Shown: positions 34,501 to 42,747 of the stretch, piece after piece
Layout: each line of letters opens with the position of its first letter
How positions within the stretch are numbered: the stretch's first letter is position 1
NCBI GenBank assembly: GCA_902769805.1
Contig: CACXQL010000008.1
Location: 1-64,000 of the forward strand
Origin: an uncultured Prevotellaceae bacterium
GTDB taxonomy: Bacteria > Bacteroidota > Bacteroidia > Bacteroidales > Bacteroidaceae
DNA: 64,000 bases
Reading direction: 5' to 3'
Notes under the pieces: generated by a model
The model's input: the letters and a program-made list of their open reading frames with translations, nothing else
What the model was told of the DNA's origin: nothing
Databases searched by the model: none
Made by a program: the position numbers and the translations under genes

Positions 34501-34953
34501 GGTACTGGTGACCCGACACAGATGAGCGACGTATTCAACAAGGCAGAACTGTGTGTGCTCTCAAGCGCTCTCAATAAGTACAAGGCTGACACATGGTGGG
34601 GACGCTTCAAGACCATTACCGCGACTGCCACTGGTACCAAATGTGCCAAGCCTACCATCAGCTACAGCGGTGGCAAGCTGACCTTCAGCAGCAAGACCTC
34701 TGGTGCCAGTTTCGTCTATGACATCGAGGTTGCCGATGCCCAGAGTGGCAGTGGCAATAATGTCGCCATGACCACCGTCTATAAGGTCAGCGTCTATGCG
34801 ACGAAGGCAGGCATGGCAGACTCTGATGTTGCTACCCAGAACGTCACCGTCGGCGGAAGCGGCGGCAGCGATATCAAGGGTGACGTGGACGGTGATGGCA
34901 CCGTTGATGTGAACGATGTACAGACGACTATTAACATCATATTGAAGAAGTAA
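31513..34953 (+). CDS. Large secreted LRR/Big_2 protein with single dockerin loop
   Basis: A 1146-residue secreted protein. The start at 31513 (MKTKSLLIII) is preferred over an in-frame ATG 24 bases upstream because it gives a normal signal peptide ending in TAAQ, matching the paralogue. An N-terminal LRR_5 block (about 20-210), a WxW-containing beta region, then at least three Big_2-type Ig-like repeats (about 300-660; LSETSKALKVGEEFTLTPTV is typical) precede a C-terminal 570 residues that duplicate almost the whole mature part of the upstream gene, including the single dockerin loop (DVDGDGTVDVND). It starts 33 bases after that gene, so the pair looks like a tandem duplication with N-terminal domain gain. 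Confidence 0.88.
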   Translation: MKTKSLLIIIACLFVGMKTAAQTFTIDNIQYKVSENSHVGVTAYTGTSTYVDIPDKVTYNGSTYTVTQINGRAFQNKNLYSVTLPTTLEKIYSYAFQGNKMSDIIIPAKVNYVGEYAFKDCYNLKELYWYLADGNYLSSANQDYWFDGCDVLGDVYLYGTQWKATSSWPIPPAATNGNVWYYVAPSITKLSNAVPSSCSLYHYEVNIGGTFYSGCFTEYKVSSKSNVTFYEQDGPYNYSSDHGKQCNMTSANTNIINPSNTQSTKYFSCRKAGSTTVDIQYRGATLQTDVPVTVNATQCTGITLSETSKALKVGEEFTLTPTVTAERSINFNGGQWTSSNTAVVWNNYSNTFRATGAGTATITYTATYLTGTNTATCTVTVTENDIANLKLNGGETTVRANLDKMSSIKLKPTFDFDGNKSVIGLDWTSDNTEVASYDTYTPNSAYSMGEIQMTVKLNQAGTANILCSHTNSNGAEVKATIKVTAYRPTISNFAFGESTYKVVKGGTENTSVSFTSKEAPEDVKVTYTVDDENIATFANGVLTGKKNGTTTITASHVQNDGTTVTTTATVIVADFFISDFKLNPSSTLLTPGQTVTLTPIAVGGGDHTLTYKWNTSNDKIATVGTNGKVTAVAYGSALITCTINQTGDKATCRVTVQNPEVIYVGNVYYKKTDEGDGASLEVTNCAGGAPMDMTADCYDYAGSVFIPATVTHEGKTYDVTAISPYAFYNQVDLQSLVIPASVTVIDQSACEGARNLARVFFDSKEDGLTRINSRAFYGCKKLNMVDLPNTTMGIYKSAFQNCDALSDITLSTSLTYIDELAFADCKVLNNITLPDTELNINIGAFQNDVALTAITLPTSLQGLGVSAFQGCTALKEVTFLTTKKGLTVGADAFAGTTVERVNIAHLDKWIEMNFSNPAANPASISHHIYNKDGVEIINAFVPEGPIAMNNYVFYNCSALKSLQLPASLRTVNDNTLYGCTALEHVYVLATNPPYFTGTGDPTQMSDVFNKAELCVLSSALNKYKADTWWGRFKTITATATGTKCAKPTISYSGGKLTFSSKTSGASFVYDIEVADAQSGSGNNVAMTTVYKVSVYATKAGMADSDVATQNVTVGGSGGSDIKGDVDGDGTVDVNDVQTTINIILKK

Positions 34954-35000
34954 GTCCTGCAGGGGGTAGTTGAAAAAAGAAAGAAAAAATGTATTAAATA

Positions 35001-35032
35001 TTTGCATTTTTTCTTTCTTTTTTGTATTTTTG
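35001..35032 (+). promoter_or_regulatory. Promoter of the 1400-residue LRR/dockerin gene
   Basis: TTTG at 35001-35004 and TATTTTTG at 35025-35032, 24 bases apart, 37 bases before the start at 35070. Confidence 0.7.
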
Positions 35033-35069
35033 CGCCATAAAGTATCCTTTAACATAAAAAACCCAAATT

Positions 35070-38000
35070 ATGATGCAACCATTTTTTATAAAGAGATGTT
35101 ATGTGAAGGAGATTTCACAAAACCTTCACCGCTTATTAAGTCTTGCGGCACTGGTGATCTGCATTGCCGCTGAAGTACAAGCCGCTGACTATTATGGATT
35201 CAAGATTGGCGGTGTCAGCGTGACATCAGAGAACTGCACCAACGTCACCGGCAGCAACATAACTGCCTACGACACTGGTGCCAACGGTGGCAACTACTCC
35301 GTGTCTTATGATCCCACAACAAACACCGTAACCCTTTATAACGTCAAGATTGACCGTTCAGGTAGTGGCAACCGCGCTATTCTGAATGAGAGTTGCAGTG
35401 GACTGACCATTGTGCTGAAGGGTCAGAACTACCTGAAAGCCATAGACGCAGCGCCCGTCAGGTTAGAGGCGACTACCACCATTATCGGTGAGGGGGAGTG
35501 GGACAAGACTGTAATCACGGGGGGCACACAAAATGCTATTACCATTACCAACACTGCCACGCTGTCTATCCGCAATATTGCCCTGGATATCGAAGCAGAG
35601 GACAGTCCTTGTTTCTATGGCGCAGGTAACTCTTCCGACAACCCAGAAGACTGGGCGACACTACTCATTGACGGATCGAACGTTGATGCTTATACGGGGA
35701 AGACAGAATACAGTTCGTGTCTTTGTAGATTCAATGAACTGGCAGTCTACAATTCGTATGTAAGGTTTGAAACTGCATCTGAGGGGAATGCTGCAGTCAG
35801 AGATTTAGCGTCTTTCACAAAAGGACTTGGAATGTATCTATATACTCTCAACCCGGGAGATCGACTGATAAATTTCACACCCAATTCATCTGTGAGTTTT
35901 GGTTGGTACAATCGTGTGGTAATGGATACATATAAAACAGAAGGAGTCCCTGTCACCGCAAGTACATTCCCTGACCCTAATCTCCTCTCCTTTGTCGACA
36001 GATATATTAGTAATGGTAATGGTTATGTAACTTTCTATGATTGTCAACACTTACAAGGCAAAATAGAGATCATAAATCAAGGAATTGCCAGTGCTAAAGG
36101 ATTAGAGGAAATCGCTGACTTCATCAAAAAAGAAAACATATATTATAAAGAACAGATTGAATCTCAAGGAATATTTGATACTCCACCATTGATTAAGTAC
36201 ATCACACATCTTAATCTCAATAATAATCTTCTCACTTCCTTGGATTTGGATTTGTCAAAGTTCGAGTATTTATATCATATCGATTGCAGCGAAAATCAGT
36301 TGACTTCCCTCGACCTTTCAGCATGCACAGAATTGTATAGTATCAATTGCTACGGCAACAATATCCGAGGTGCTGGGATGGACAGACTTGTCTATAGTCT
36401 TCCAGAAAGATCAGCAAGTAAACCAGGTACTATTTTGGTGAAGTATGAAGGGCTTGAGACGGACAATGAGATGACCAAGGCGCAGGTGCTCGTCGCTAAA
36501 TCCAAGGGATGGTATCCTTTTTATCATAAGGATGATACTTGGGAAGAATATGAGGGCGTGGATGACGTTACCGAATCGGGGATTGCCATTAATGATATCA
36601 CACATTTCCCCGATGCTGCCTTCCGCGCTGTAGTGGCAAGTGCAGACATCGACCTCGACCAGAACGGCTATCTCAGTGACTACGAACGGCAACGAGGGGG
36701 ACTGTTTCTACAGGGAAAGGGTATCAAAAACCTGCAAGGCATTGGGTATTTCGAGGACTTGACAAGACTTGACTGCTGGGACAACGAACTGACGGAGCTT
36801 GACTTGTCGAACAACAAGGATATAAGATTTGTCTATTTCTACGGCAACAATATCTGTGGTGAGGCGATGGATCGCCTCATCGAATCCTTGCCCACCAGAG
36901 CAAGCAGCGACAAAGGCTCCTTGTTCGTCATCTGTGACGGAAAGTCGCCCGACAACGCCATGACTAACCTCCAGGTGGAAGCAGCAAAAGCCAAGGGCTG
37001 GAATACAATTAAGTCCACCAACGACGGTACATCATGGCAATTCTATACGGGTGAAGATGTGGGCTTCGCCATCGATGAGCAGCACTTCCCTGATGAAAAT
37101 TTCCGTACGTATATTCAATCTACCATTGATAAGGACAAGAACGGTTACCTGAGTGTGTCAGAACGACAGAACGTGACGTCTATAAACATCAATAGTGAGG
37201 GTATTGCCCGTGTGGAGGGCATAGAGTATTTCCCCAATTTAGAGCAACTGAATTGTATCACTAACCAACTGACCTCGCTTAATCTTGAATATAACCGGAA
37301 ACTGAAGGTATTAAATTGCCGTAGCAATCAATTGACGTACTTGAATATCTCGCAGAACGAATTATTAGAGGAACTAAATTGTAGTTCTAACCAATTGACC
37401 CAACTCGTTTTTGAGAACAACCCGAACCTGAAAAATATATATATTCATAAAAACAAAGTTCGCGGTGATAACATGACCCGTCTCGTCAACAGCCTGCCAA
37501 CAAAGTCGGCAGATAGTCATGGATATCTGTATGTATTCTATGAAGAGGATGAGAACACCGGTAACTACATGACCTACTCGCAGATGGCAATGGCTATGGA
37601 AAAGCACTGGGACATACACCGGACAACTGACGGTAATTGGAAAAGGATTTCTATTTCAAGTCTGGGCGTAGCCATCGATGAAGGCAACTTCCCCGATGAG
37701 GTCTTCCGTGACTATGTTAAGCAATACGACACCGACAATAATGGCGCACTGAGCACAGAGGAGCGAGAATCTGTGACGGAAATGGATGTCGACGGCCATG
37801 TTGCCGACGTGACGGGTATCGAGAACTTTACGGCACTGAAGACACTTGAGGTTGATAATCAACAACTGACCAAACTTGACGTATCGAAATTGACGGAATT
37901 GGAGACGCTGAGGTGCTATAACAACCAGTTGACGACCCTTGACCTGACTAAGAATACAAAGTTGATTCACTTTACGTGTTCAGATAACCAGCTGGAAACA

Positions 38001-39272
38001 CTCAATTTGGCGAAGAACACAGCGCTGACAGATATATGGTGCTCCAATAATCAGTTGACTAAACTTGATGTGGCAAACAACACGGCACTGGTAACGCTGG
38101 ATTGCTCCGATAACCAGCTGACATCCCTTAACGTTGCGAAGAATACGGCACTGGCAGACCTGAGGTGCTATAACAACCAGTTGACGACCCTTGACCTGTC
38201 GACCAACGTGAACTTGGAATATTTATATTGTAACAACAACCGACTGACAACCATTCTGACTGCACCTGGTACGCCGAAAGAAGATTTCAGTTGTAAGAAC
38301 AACTGTCTCAAAGGCCGGGTCATGACGGACATCGTCAATAATCTGCCTGTGGTCGAAGGCAAAGCCATCTATTTCCGCTCGATGAAAGACACTGAGGAGA
38401 ACGAGATGACATCGGCACAGGTGAATATAGCCACGGGCAAGGGCTGGAAAGTAAGGATGGACTGGTACTATGACAGACTCGAAGACTATGAGGGCTACTG
38501 GGTAGAACTTGCCATTGACGAGAAGAACTTCCCCGATGCGAACTTCCGCAGATGTGTGGGCAGCAGCATCATCGACAAGGACGGTGACGGATACCTGAGA
38601 ACAGAGGAGCAGGAGGCTGTGAAGTCTATCAACGTCAACAGTTTCAACATCGCTGACCTGACGGGTATCAAGGTATTCACTAATTTGGAGGAGTTGGATT
38701 GCGGTAGCAACCAGATAGCGACTTTTGACGTGTCAAAGAACACGGCGCTGAAGACATTGAACTGCAGCCACAACAAGCTGACAGCACTGAATTTGAACAA
38801 CGAAGGACTTGAGACCCTTGACTGTAGCAGTAACCAGATAGAGGCACTCGTCCTTGCAACACAGAATATCAAAGAGGTGAACTGTAGCAACAACAAACTC
38901 AGTGAGCAGGATGGCACAGCATGGCTCATCGAATACCTGCCAAAGACAGAAGACGGTAAACTGTTTTTCAAGAATGACGGTGATGAGAATAGTATTTCCA
39001 ACCAGCAGATAATGACTGCCAACAAGAATGGATGGAAGGTATACCACTGTAACGATATCACCTGGCAGGAGTTCAATGTATTGATCAAGGGTGATGCCGA
39101 CGGTGACGGTGTTGTTGATGTGAACGACGTGACGACTACTATTAATCACATCTTAGGCAAGCCTGTCGCCACATTCATCCCCGAAGCCGCCAACGTAGAC
39201 GGTGACGATACCATCGACGTGAATGATGTACAGGGCATCATCAATATCGCTTTGGGCAAGGCTGGCGACTGA
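35070..39272 (+). CDS. Secreted LRR protein with EF-hand-like loops and dockerin
   Basis: A 1400-residue secreted protein with a long signal peptide (to about 38, …AAEVQA; MMQ start, a second ATG follows immediately). The N-terminal 270 residues are beta-rich, resembling a beta-helix (TLYNVKI, TLSIRNIALDI). Then come four blocks, each opening with FPDxxFRxxV and a calcium-loop sequence. The loops begin at D528 (DLDQNGYLSDYE), D687 (DKDKNGYLSVSE), D887 (DTDNNGALSTEE) and D1169 (DKDGDGYLRTEE). Each leads into classical 21-residue leucine-rich repeats (LTSLDLSxNxxLxxLxCSxNQ). This differs from the LRR_5 type of its neighbours. A two-loop dockerin ends the chain. Probably an extended, calcium-stabilised surface binding protein. 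Confidence 0.88.
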   Translation: MMQPFFIKRCYVKEISQNLHRLLSLAALVICIAAEVQAADYYGFKIGGVSVTSENCTNVTGSNITAYDTGANGGNYSVSYDPTTNTVTLYNVKIDRSGSGNRAILNESCSGLTIVLKGQNYLKAIDAAPVRLEATTTIIGEGEWDKTVITGGTQNAITITNTATLSIRNIALDIEAEDSPCFYGAGNSSDNPEDWATLLIDGSNVDAYTGKTEYSSCLCRFNELAVYNSYVRFETASEGNAAVRDLASFTKGLGMYLYTLNPGDRLINFTPNSSVSFGWYNRVVMDTYKTEGVPVTASTFPDPNLLSFVDRYISNGNGYVTFYDCQHLQGKIEIINQGIASAKGLEEIADFIKKENIYYKEQIESQGIFDTPPLIKYITHLNLNNNLLTSLDLDLSKFEYLYHIDCSENQLTSLDLSACTELYSINCYGNNIRGAGMDRLVYSLPERSASKPGTILVKYEGLETDNEMTKAQVLVAKSKGWYPFYHKDDTWEEYEGVDDVTESGIAINDITHFPDAAFRAVVASADIDLDQNGYLSDYERQRGGLFLQGKGIKNLQGIGYFEDLTRLDCWDNELTELDLSNNKDIRFVYFYGNNICGEAMDRLIESLPTRASSDKGSLFVICDGKSPDNAMTNLQVEAAKAKGWNTIKSTNDGTSWQFYTGEDVGFAIDEQHFPDENFRTYIQSTIDKDKNGYLSVSERQNVTSININSEGIARVEGIEYFPNLEQLNCITNQLTSLNLEYNRKLKVLNCRSNQLTYLNISQNELLEELNCSSNQLTQLVFENNPNLKNIYIHKNKVRGDNMTRLVNSLPTKSADSHGYLYVFYEEDENTGNYMTYSQMAMAMEKHWDIHRTTDGNWKRISISSLGVAIDEGNFPDEVFRDYVKQYDTDNNGALSTEERESVTEMDVDGHVADVTGIENFTALKTLEVDNQQLTKLDVSKLTELETLRCYNNQLTTLDLTKNTKLIHFTCSDNQLETLNLAKNTALTDIWCSNNQLTKLDVANNTALVTLDCSDNQLTSLNVAKNTALADLRCYNNQLTTLDLSTNVNLEYLYCNNNRLTTILTAPGTPKEDFSCKNNCLKGRVMTDIVNNLPVVEGKAIYFRSMKDTEENEMTSAQVNIATGKGWKVRMDWYYDRLEDYEGYWVELAIDEKNFPDANFRRCVGSSIIDKDGDGYLRTEEQEAVKSINVNSFNIADLTGIKVFTNLEELDCGSNQIATFDVSKNTALKTLNCSHNKLTALNLNNEGLETLDCSSNQIEALVLATQNIKEVNCSNNKLSEQDGTAWLIEYLPKTEDGKLFFKNDGDENSISNQQIMTANKNGWKVYHCNDITWQEFNVLIKGDADGDGVVDVNDVTTTINHILGKPVATFIPEAANVDGDDTIDVNDVQGIINIALGKAGD

Positions 39273-39286
39273 TCCCTAAAAGCAAA

Positions 39287-39323
39287 GTGAACGAGATCAT
39301 TCAATCGTTTAATAAGTTCCAAC
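39287..39323 (+). repeat. Conserved 3'-flank element, copy 2
   Basis: GTGAACGAGATCATTCAATC followed by GTTTAATAAGTTCCAAC, with one substitution and one or two missing bases relative to 27371-27408. It again lies directly before a terminator stem. Confidence 0.7.
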
Positions 39324-39352
39324 ATAAGTGTCCCGTTAAATGGGACACTTAT
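39324..39352 (+). terminator. Intrinsic terminator after the 1400-residue LRR gene
   Basis: ATAAGTGTCCC (39324-39334) pairs perfectly with GGGACACTTAT (39342-39352), followed by TTAAGG. The remaining bases to 39453 show no further feature. Confidence 0.75.
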
Positions 39353-39452
39353 TTAAGGAACTGCTGAAGCATAGGAAATGGAAGTAATGAATGAGAAAAC
39401 TTGTAGGTCGCAGTAAGCAAATAAACTTATTGTGAAAAAAATCCATCAATTA

Positions 39453-39484
39453 TTTGCATATTTTAAAATAAATACATATCTTTG
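39453..39484 (+). promoter_or_regulatory. Promoter of the cohesin-like gene
   Basis: TTTG at 39453-39456 and TATCTTTG at 39477-39484, exactly 24 bases apart, with an AT-rich leader of about 60 nt before the ATG at 39546. Confidence 0.8.
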
Positions 39485-39545
39485 CAATCGGTATATACAT
39501 AATTGAAATACAAATAATAGATTATAAACATTAAAAACTAACATT

Positions 39546-40760
39546 ATGAAAAAGAAATTTATCTTAATGCTTACCCTGCTGGCAGGTGTTCTGTCAGCTA
39601 ATGCCGACAATGTTGTCAGCATTGGTAATGCCGACATTCCACAGAATGGAATAGGCTTTATCAGTATCAATCTCGACAACACCGATGATGTTGCAAGTTT
39701 CCAATTTGACGTAACATTGCCTACAGGAGTCAGTTTTGTGACAAAACAAGAGGCTGTGATGATACAAGATCCGGAGGATCCCAAAAAGAAGATTCAAGCA
39801 ACGGATGAGGGTGGAAATCCTATTTGGAGAGACGTACCTGTAGGAGAGACCACAATACGAACATCCACCCAGACAGTTGAATCTTCAATGGAGGGTCAGA
39901 AAGGAAGTTTCCTTATTTATAGTGGACAGGGAGTTACTGGCAACTCCGGTTCCATAATCAGAGTCAAGGTTTCTACCGATGGTTCTTTGACATCAGGTGA
40001 ATATGAAGCAACGTTGGGTCATATCGTTCTCGCTTTGGATGGTGCAATCAAGGACGACTCTAACGCAGATAAGAATTTTGATCTTGCTCTCTTTGATGGA
40101 GTTGTTCTCGATGAAGAATCTACAGAAGATCCCGCAAAAGTATCAGAAGTTAACGTAAAAGTATTACGTACCATTAAGGCTGGTGAATGGAGTACTATCT
40201 GTCTGCCATTCGACATGGATGAAGATCAAGTGAAGGCTGCTTTCGGTGATGATGTAGAATTAAAGGAATTCGATAGTGCAGAAGCAAGCGAAGAGGCTAT
40301 TTCTATTAAGTTCACAGATGCAGACGAAATTGAAAAAGAAACTCCATATCTTATTAAGGTAGGTAGTGATATTAGTAGTTTCATAGCAGAGAACGTAAAT
40401 ATAAATGGCAAGAGCACTAAAGTTAAGACAGAGGGAGATGGTGGAACATTTAGAGGAACTTTCAAAGTTAAGAAATTAGATGAAGAAACCGTATTCATTA
40501 GTAATAATAAGTTCTATTATTCCAAGGGTCTAACTAACATTAAAGGATTCCGCTGCTGGTTCGAATTTGATGAAACTCTTGCTGCCTATGATGAATCTCG
40601 TAGTATCGAATTTGAATTCATTGACGGTACAACAGGTATCAACAATGCTGTTCGCCAGCTGCCTAACGACGGTAACTACTACAACCTGAAGGGTCAGCGC
40701 GTAGAGAAGCCCTCTAAGGGTGTGTTCATCGTGAACGGTAAGAAAGTCGTGGTTAAGTGA
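39546..40760 (+). CDS. Secreted protein with cohesin-like domain and sorting-type C-terminus
   Basis: A 404-residue secreted protein. Signal peptide 1-20 (…LSANA). Residues about 22-195 resemble a cohesin fold: an opening strand (NGIGFISINLDNTDDVASFQFD), a FQFDVTLPTGVSF segment like the cohesin F-D/T-L-x-Y-D-P-x-x-L region, and a late GSIIRVKVSTDGSLTSGEY strand pair. Residues about 205-355 form a second beta domain (IKAGEWSTICLPFDM) common in Bacteroidota surface proteins. The last 40 residues (YYNLKGQRVEKPSKGVFIVN, then GKKVVVK) match the reduced type IX-like C-terminal motif. It is the only protein in the block with such an end and without a dockerin. The cohesin call is by eye and needs a profile search. 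Confidence 0.65.
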   Translation: MKKKFILMLTLLAGVLSANADNVVSIGNADIPQNGIGFISINLDNTDDVASFQFDVTLPTGVSFVTKQEAVMIQDPEDPKKKIQATDEGGNPIWRDVPVGETTIRTSTQTVESSMEGQKGSFLIYSGQGVTGNSGSIIRVKVSTDGSLTSGEYEATLGHIVLALDGAIKDDSNADKNFDLALFDGVVLDEESTEDPAKVSEVNVKVLRTIKAGEWSTICLPFDMDEDQVKAAFGDDVELKEFDSAEASEEAISIKFTDADEIEKETPYLIKVGSDISSFIAENVNINGKSTKVKTEGDGGTFRGTFKVKKLDEETVFISNNKFYYSKGLTNIKGFRCWFEFDETLAAYDESRSIEFEFIDGTTGINNAVRQLPNDGNYYNLKGQRVEKPSKGVFIVNGKKVVVK

Positions 40761-40800
40761 GAATAGTATTAAGAGTTATCATCTTTAAAAAGGAAAAGCT

Positions 40801-40992
40801 ATGAAAAAGAAATATATGACTCCGAATACGGAGATTGCCATCATTGAGACTCCTGCCCTATTGGCTGGCAGTATTACAACTAACATTCCTGGACTTGGTG
40901 GTTTTGGAGGTACTGACGATACAGGTGATTTGGTTCCATCATCTCAAGAACTGGAGGATCTGGAGAACTTGCTGGGTGGAGGTTTGTTCTAA
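40801..40992 (+). CDS. Small 63-residue protein of unknown function
   Basis: A 63-residue open frame 40 bases after the cohesin-like gene and before a strong terminator, so probably in the same transcript. It begins MKKKYMTPNTEIAIIETPAL and has a mid-protein LLAGSI, a Gly-rich stretch (GLGGFGGTDD) and an acidic, Gly-ending tail (ENLLGGGLF). There is no classical signal peptide or membrane helix. Short proteins with an MKKxYxxPxxE start and an LLAGS-like motif seem common near secreted proteins in this lineage, but I know of no function. A secreted peptide, an accessory of the neighbouring receptor or a precursor peptide are all possible. Confidence 0.65.
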   Translation: MKKKYMTPNTEIAIIETPALLAGSITTNIPGLGGFGGTDDTGDLVPSSQELEDLENLLGGGLF

Positions 40993-41018
40993 ACACCTAT
41001 CCCAATAAGGATACAAGC

Positions 41019-41050
41019 AAGAGGATGTGCCTGAGCACATCCTCTTTTGT
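41019..41050 (+). terminator. Intrinsic terminator closing the dockerin/cohesin block
   Basis: AAGAGGATGTGC (41019-41030) pairs with GCACATCCTCTT (41035-41046) across a CTGA loop, followed by TTGTTTC. The 11-base stem is identical to that at 27409. It may also act on the converging reverse operon. Confidence 0.85.
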
Positions 41051-41073
41051 TTCGTCATAAAATAACAAATGTG

Positions 41074-41469
41074 TTACTTATGTTTCTGATAATAGTCTAA
41101 GCCGCGCTTGACATTCTCCTTGACAGCATCGGAGGAGAGAGTGGCACCAGTGACACCATCAACATGTGCCTTCTGAGCATCCTTGACCGTCATGCCGTTC
41201 CATTTGTCCAGCATCTGCTTCTTGATCTTGGCGAAATACTTTGGGGTCTCTTGATTCTTGAGCGCCTCAATCTTCACAATCTTGTTCTTCTGAATATAAA
41301 TCTTCAGAGGGGTAGCACCAATATAGCCTTCCACATCACCGGCAAGCGTAGTGGTGTTCACAACATACACGCCATTCTCCTTGGAGATGACACCGTCATT
41401 ACCCTTTGCAGCCATCAAGAGGAAGGCAAGGGAAAGACATCCAGTTAAGCCTAAAAGTTTCTTTTTCAT
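41074..41469 (-). CDS. FMN-binding domain protein (exported)
   Basis: A 131-residue exported protein. Signal-like N-terminus (1-20, LLGLTGCLSLAFLLMAA; the Cys at 11 could be lipidated but the lipobox is poor). The rest matches the FMN_bind domain of NqrC/RnfG-type and NosR-like proteins. The diagnostic DGVTGATLSSDAV near the C-terminus has the threonine to which FMN is covalently attached in the family, and GYIGATPLKIYI is the N-terminal strand pair. It lies 18 bases after the second permease as the last gene of the efflux operon. What it reduces is unknown. Confidence 0.85.
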   Translation of the reverse strand: MKKKLLGLTGCLSLAFLLMAAKGNDGVISKENGVYVVNTTTLAGDVEGYIGATPLKIYIQKNKIVKIEALKNQETPKYFAKIKKQMLDKWNGMTVKDAQKAHVDGVTGATLSSDAVKENVKRGLDYYQKHK

Positions 41470-41487
41470 ATACCTTATTATATATTA

Positions 41488-42747
41488 TTATACTTCTTTT
41501 GTTTCTGTCATATTTACCTCACGCTTATGCTTCAGGAACTTCAGGCGATCCATTGCATAACGACGCGCTTCATAGAACTGAAAGCGATAGACCGCCAAAG
41601 TCAGTACGAAATAACACAGAGCCTGTATCCACAGGATGCGCAGCTCTGGCATGACATCACTGATGTCAGCACCCATCGAGTTCAGACGGATATAGGCACG
41701 GGCACCGAAAGTTGAAGGGAACAGCCATGAGACACCCTGCCAATAACTCGGGATATTCGACTGAGGCCAAGAGACACCTGTGAGGAACAATAACGGCACA
41801 GAGACGAAGACGACTATCAGCATCACATTCTCACGATACTTCACTGTACACGACACCATCATACCGAAAAAGGTACAGGCAAGGATATATGGCAACATCA
41901 GACATGTCAACGAATAACCGGTGGCAAGTTGTGGGAAATGGAACAGATGCGGCACAGCCATAGACAGCCAGGCACCCATCACGAGAAAGATCATGAAATA
42001 ACACATCGACTTTCCCATCACGATAGGTACGGTGTACTTATAACGGGAATCGCCGACAGGAATCAGGTTACGATAAGGATTCTCATCACGTGCCGTACCT
42101 GCAGAGAGACCGATACCCAGTACCAGCGTCTGTTGTAGAATAAGCATCAGAACAGCAGGGAGGATGGAGGATCCATAGCCACCCGCAGGACTGAAGATCG
42201 GCACATCGTCATAGTCGAGCGGACGCGACGCTATTGCTTCCTCACGAGCGGTATAGTGTCCTCCCAGCTTTGTCTTCAGCTCCGTACCCATCTCCATCGT
42301 CACCACCTGTGCCGTCTGGAAGATAGCCTTATAGATAAGCATCAGACTCATATCACAATAGACGCTGACGACACCTTGCTTCAAGCCATAGACATCACCC
42401 TCAAAACTACTGGGAATCAGGTAGACACCTTTGACAAGCTGGCGACTGACGAGTGACTTCGCCTCATCAAGATCCTGCGCATAATATTTTACATGGACAT
42501 CAGGGGAGGCATCACACATACGGATGAACTGACGTGACAGCTGGCTGTGCGACTGGTCGACGACACAGACAGGTACCTCATGCACCACCTCATTATTATA
42601 TATCCAGGAGTAAAGCAGCGGATAGACCAATGGCACTACGATGAAAAAGATGAGAACACCTTCGTCCTTCACCACCTGCACCATCTCCTTACGCCAGATA
42701 TAGCAGGCATCTTGTAGTCCTTGATATATATTATGGAATATATACAT
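41488..42747 (-). CDS. ABC-2 type transporter permease (second subunit)
   Basis: A 419-residue inner-membrane protein of the ABC-2/YhhJ type. One N-terminal transmembrane segment (about 30-50) is followed by a large extracytoplasmic domain (55-220) and five to six C-terminal transmembrane helices (about 225-400), including the ABC-2 signature near FLTGVSWPQSNIPSYW. It overlaps the upstream permease gene by 17 bases, so translation is probably coupled. No ATP-binding subunit is encoded in the operon, so the ATPase must come from elsewhere unless this works as a stand-alone exporter. Confidence 0.85.
   Translation of the reverse strand: MYIFHNIYQGLQDACYIWRKEMVQVVKDEGVLIFFIVVPLVYPLLYSWIYNNEVVHEVPVCVVDQSHSQLSRQFIRMCDASPDVHVKYYAQDLDEAKSLVSRQLVKGVYLIPSSFEGDVYGLKQGVVSVYCDMSLMLIYKAIFQTAQVVTMEMGTELKTKLGGHYTAREEAIASRPLDYDDVPIFSPAGGYGSSILPAVLMLILQQTLVLGIGLSAGTARDENPYRNLIPVGDSRYKYTVPIVMGKSMCYFMIFLVMGAWLSMAVPHLFHFPQLATGYSLTCLMLPYILACTFFGMMVSCTVKYRENVMLIVVFVSVPLLFLTGVSWPQSNIPSYWQGVSWLFPSTFGARAYIRLNSMGADISDVMPELRILWIQALCYFVLTLAVYRFQFYEARRYAMDRLKFLKHKREVNMTETKEV

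Noticed and set aside
12514..39272. A classical cellulosome
   Set aside because: No glycoside hydrolase, carbohydrate-binding module of known enzyme type or multi-cohesin scaffold is encoded; the cargo is proteases and LRR proteins.
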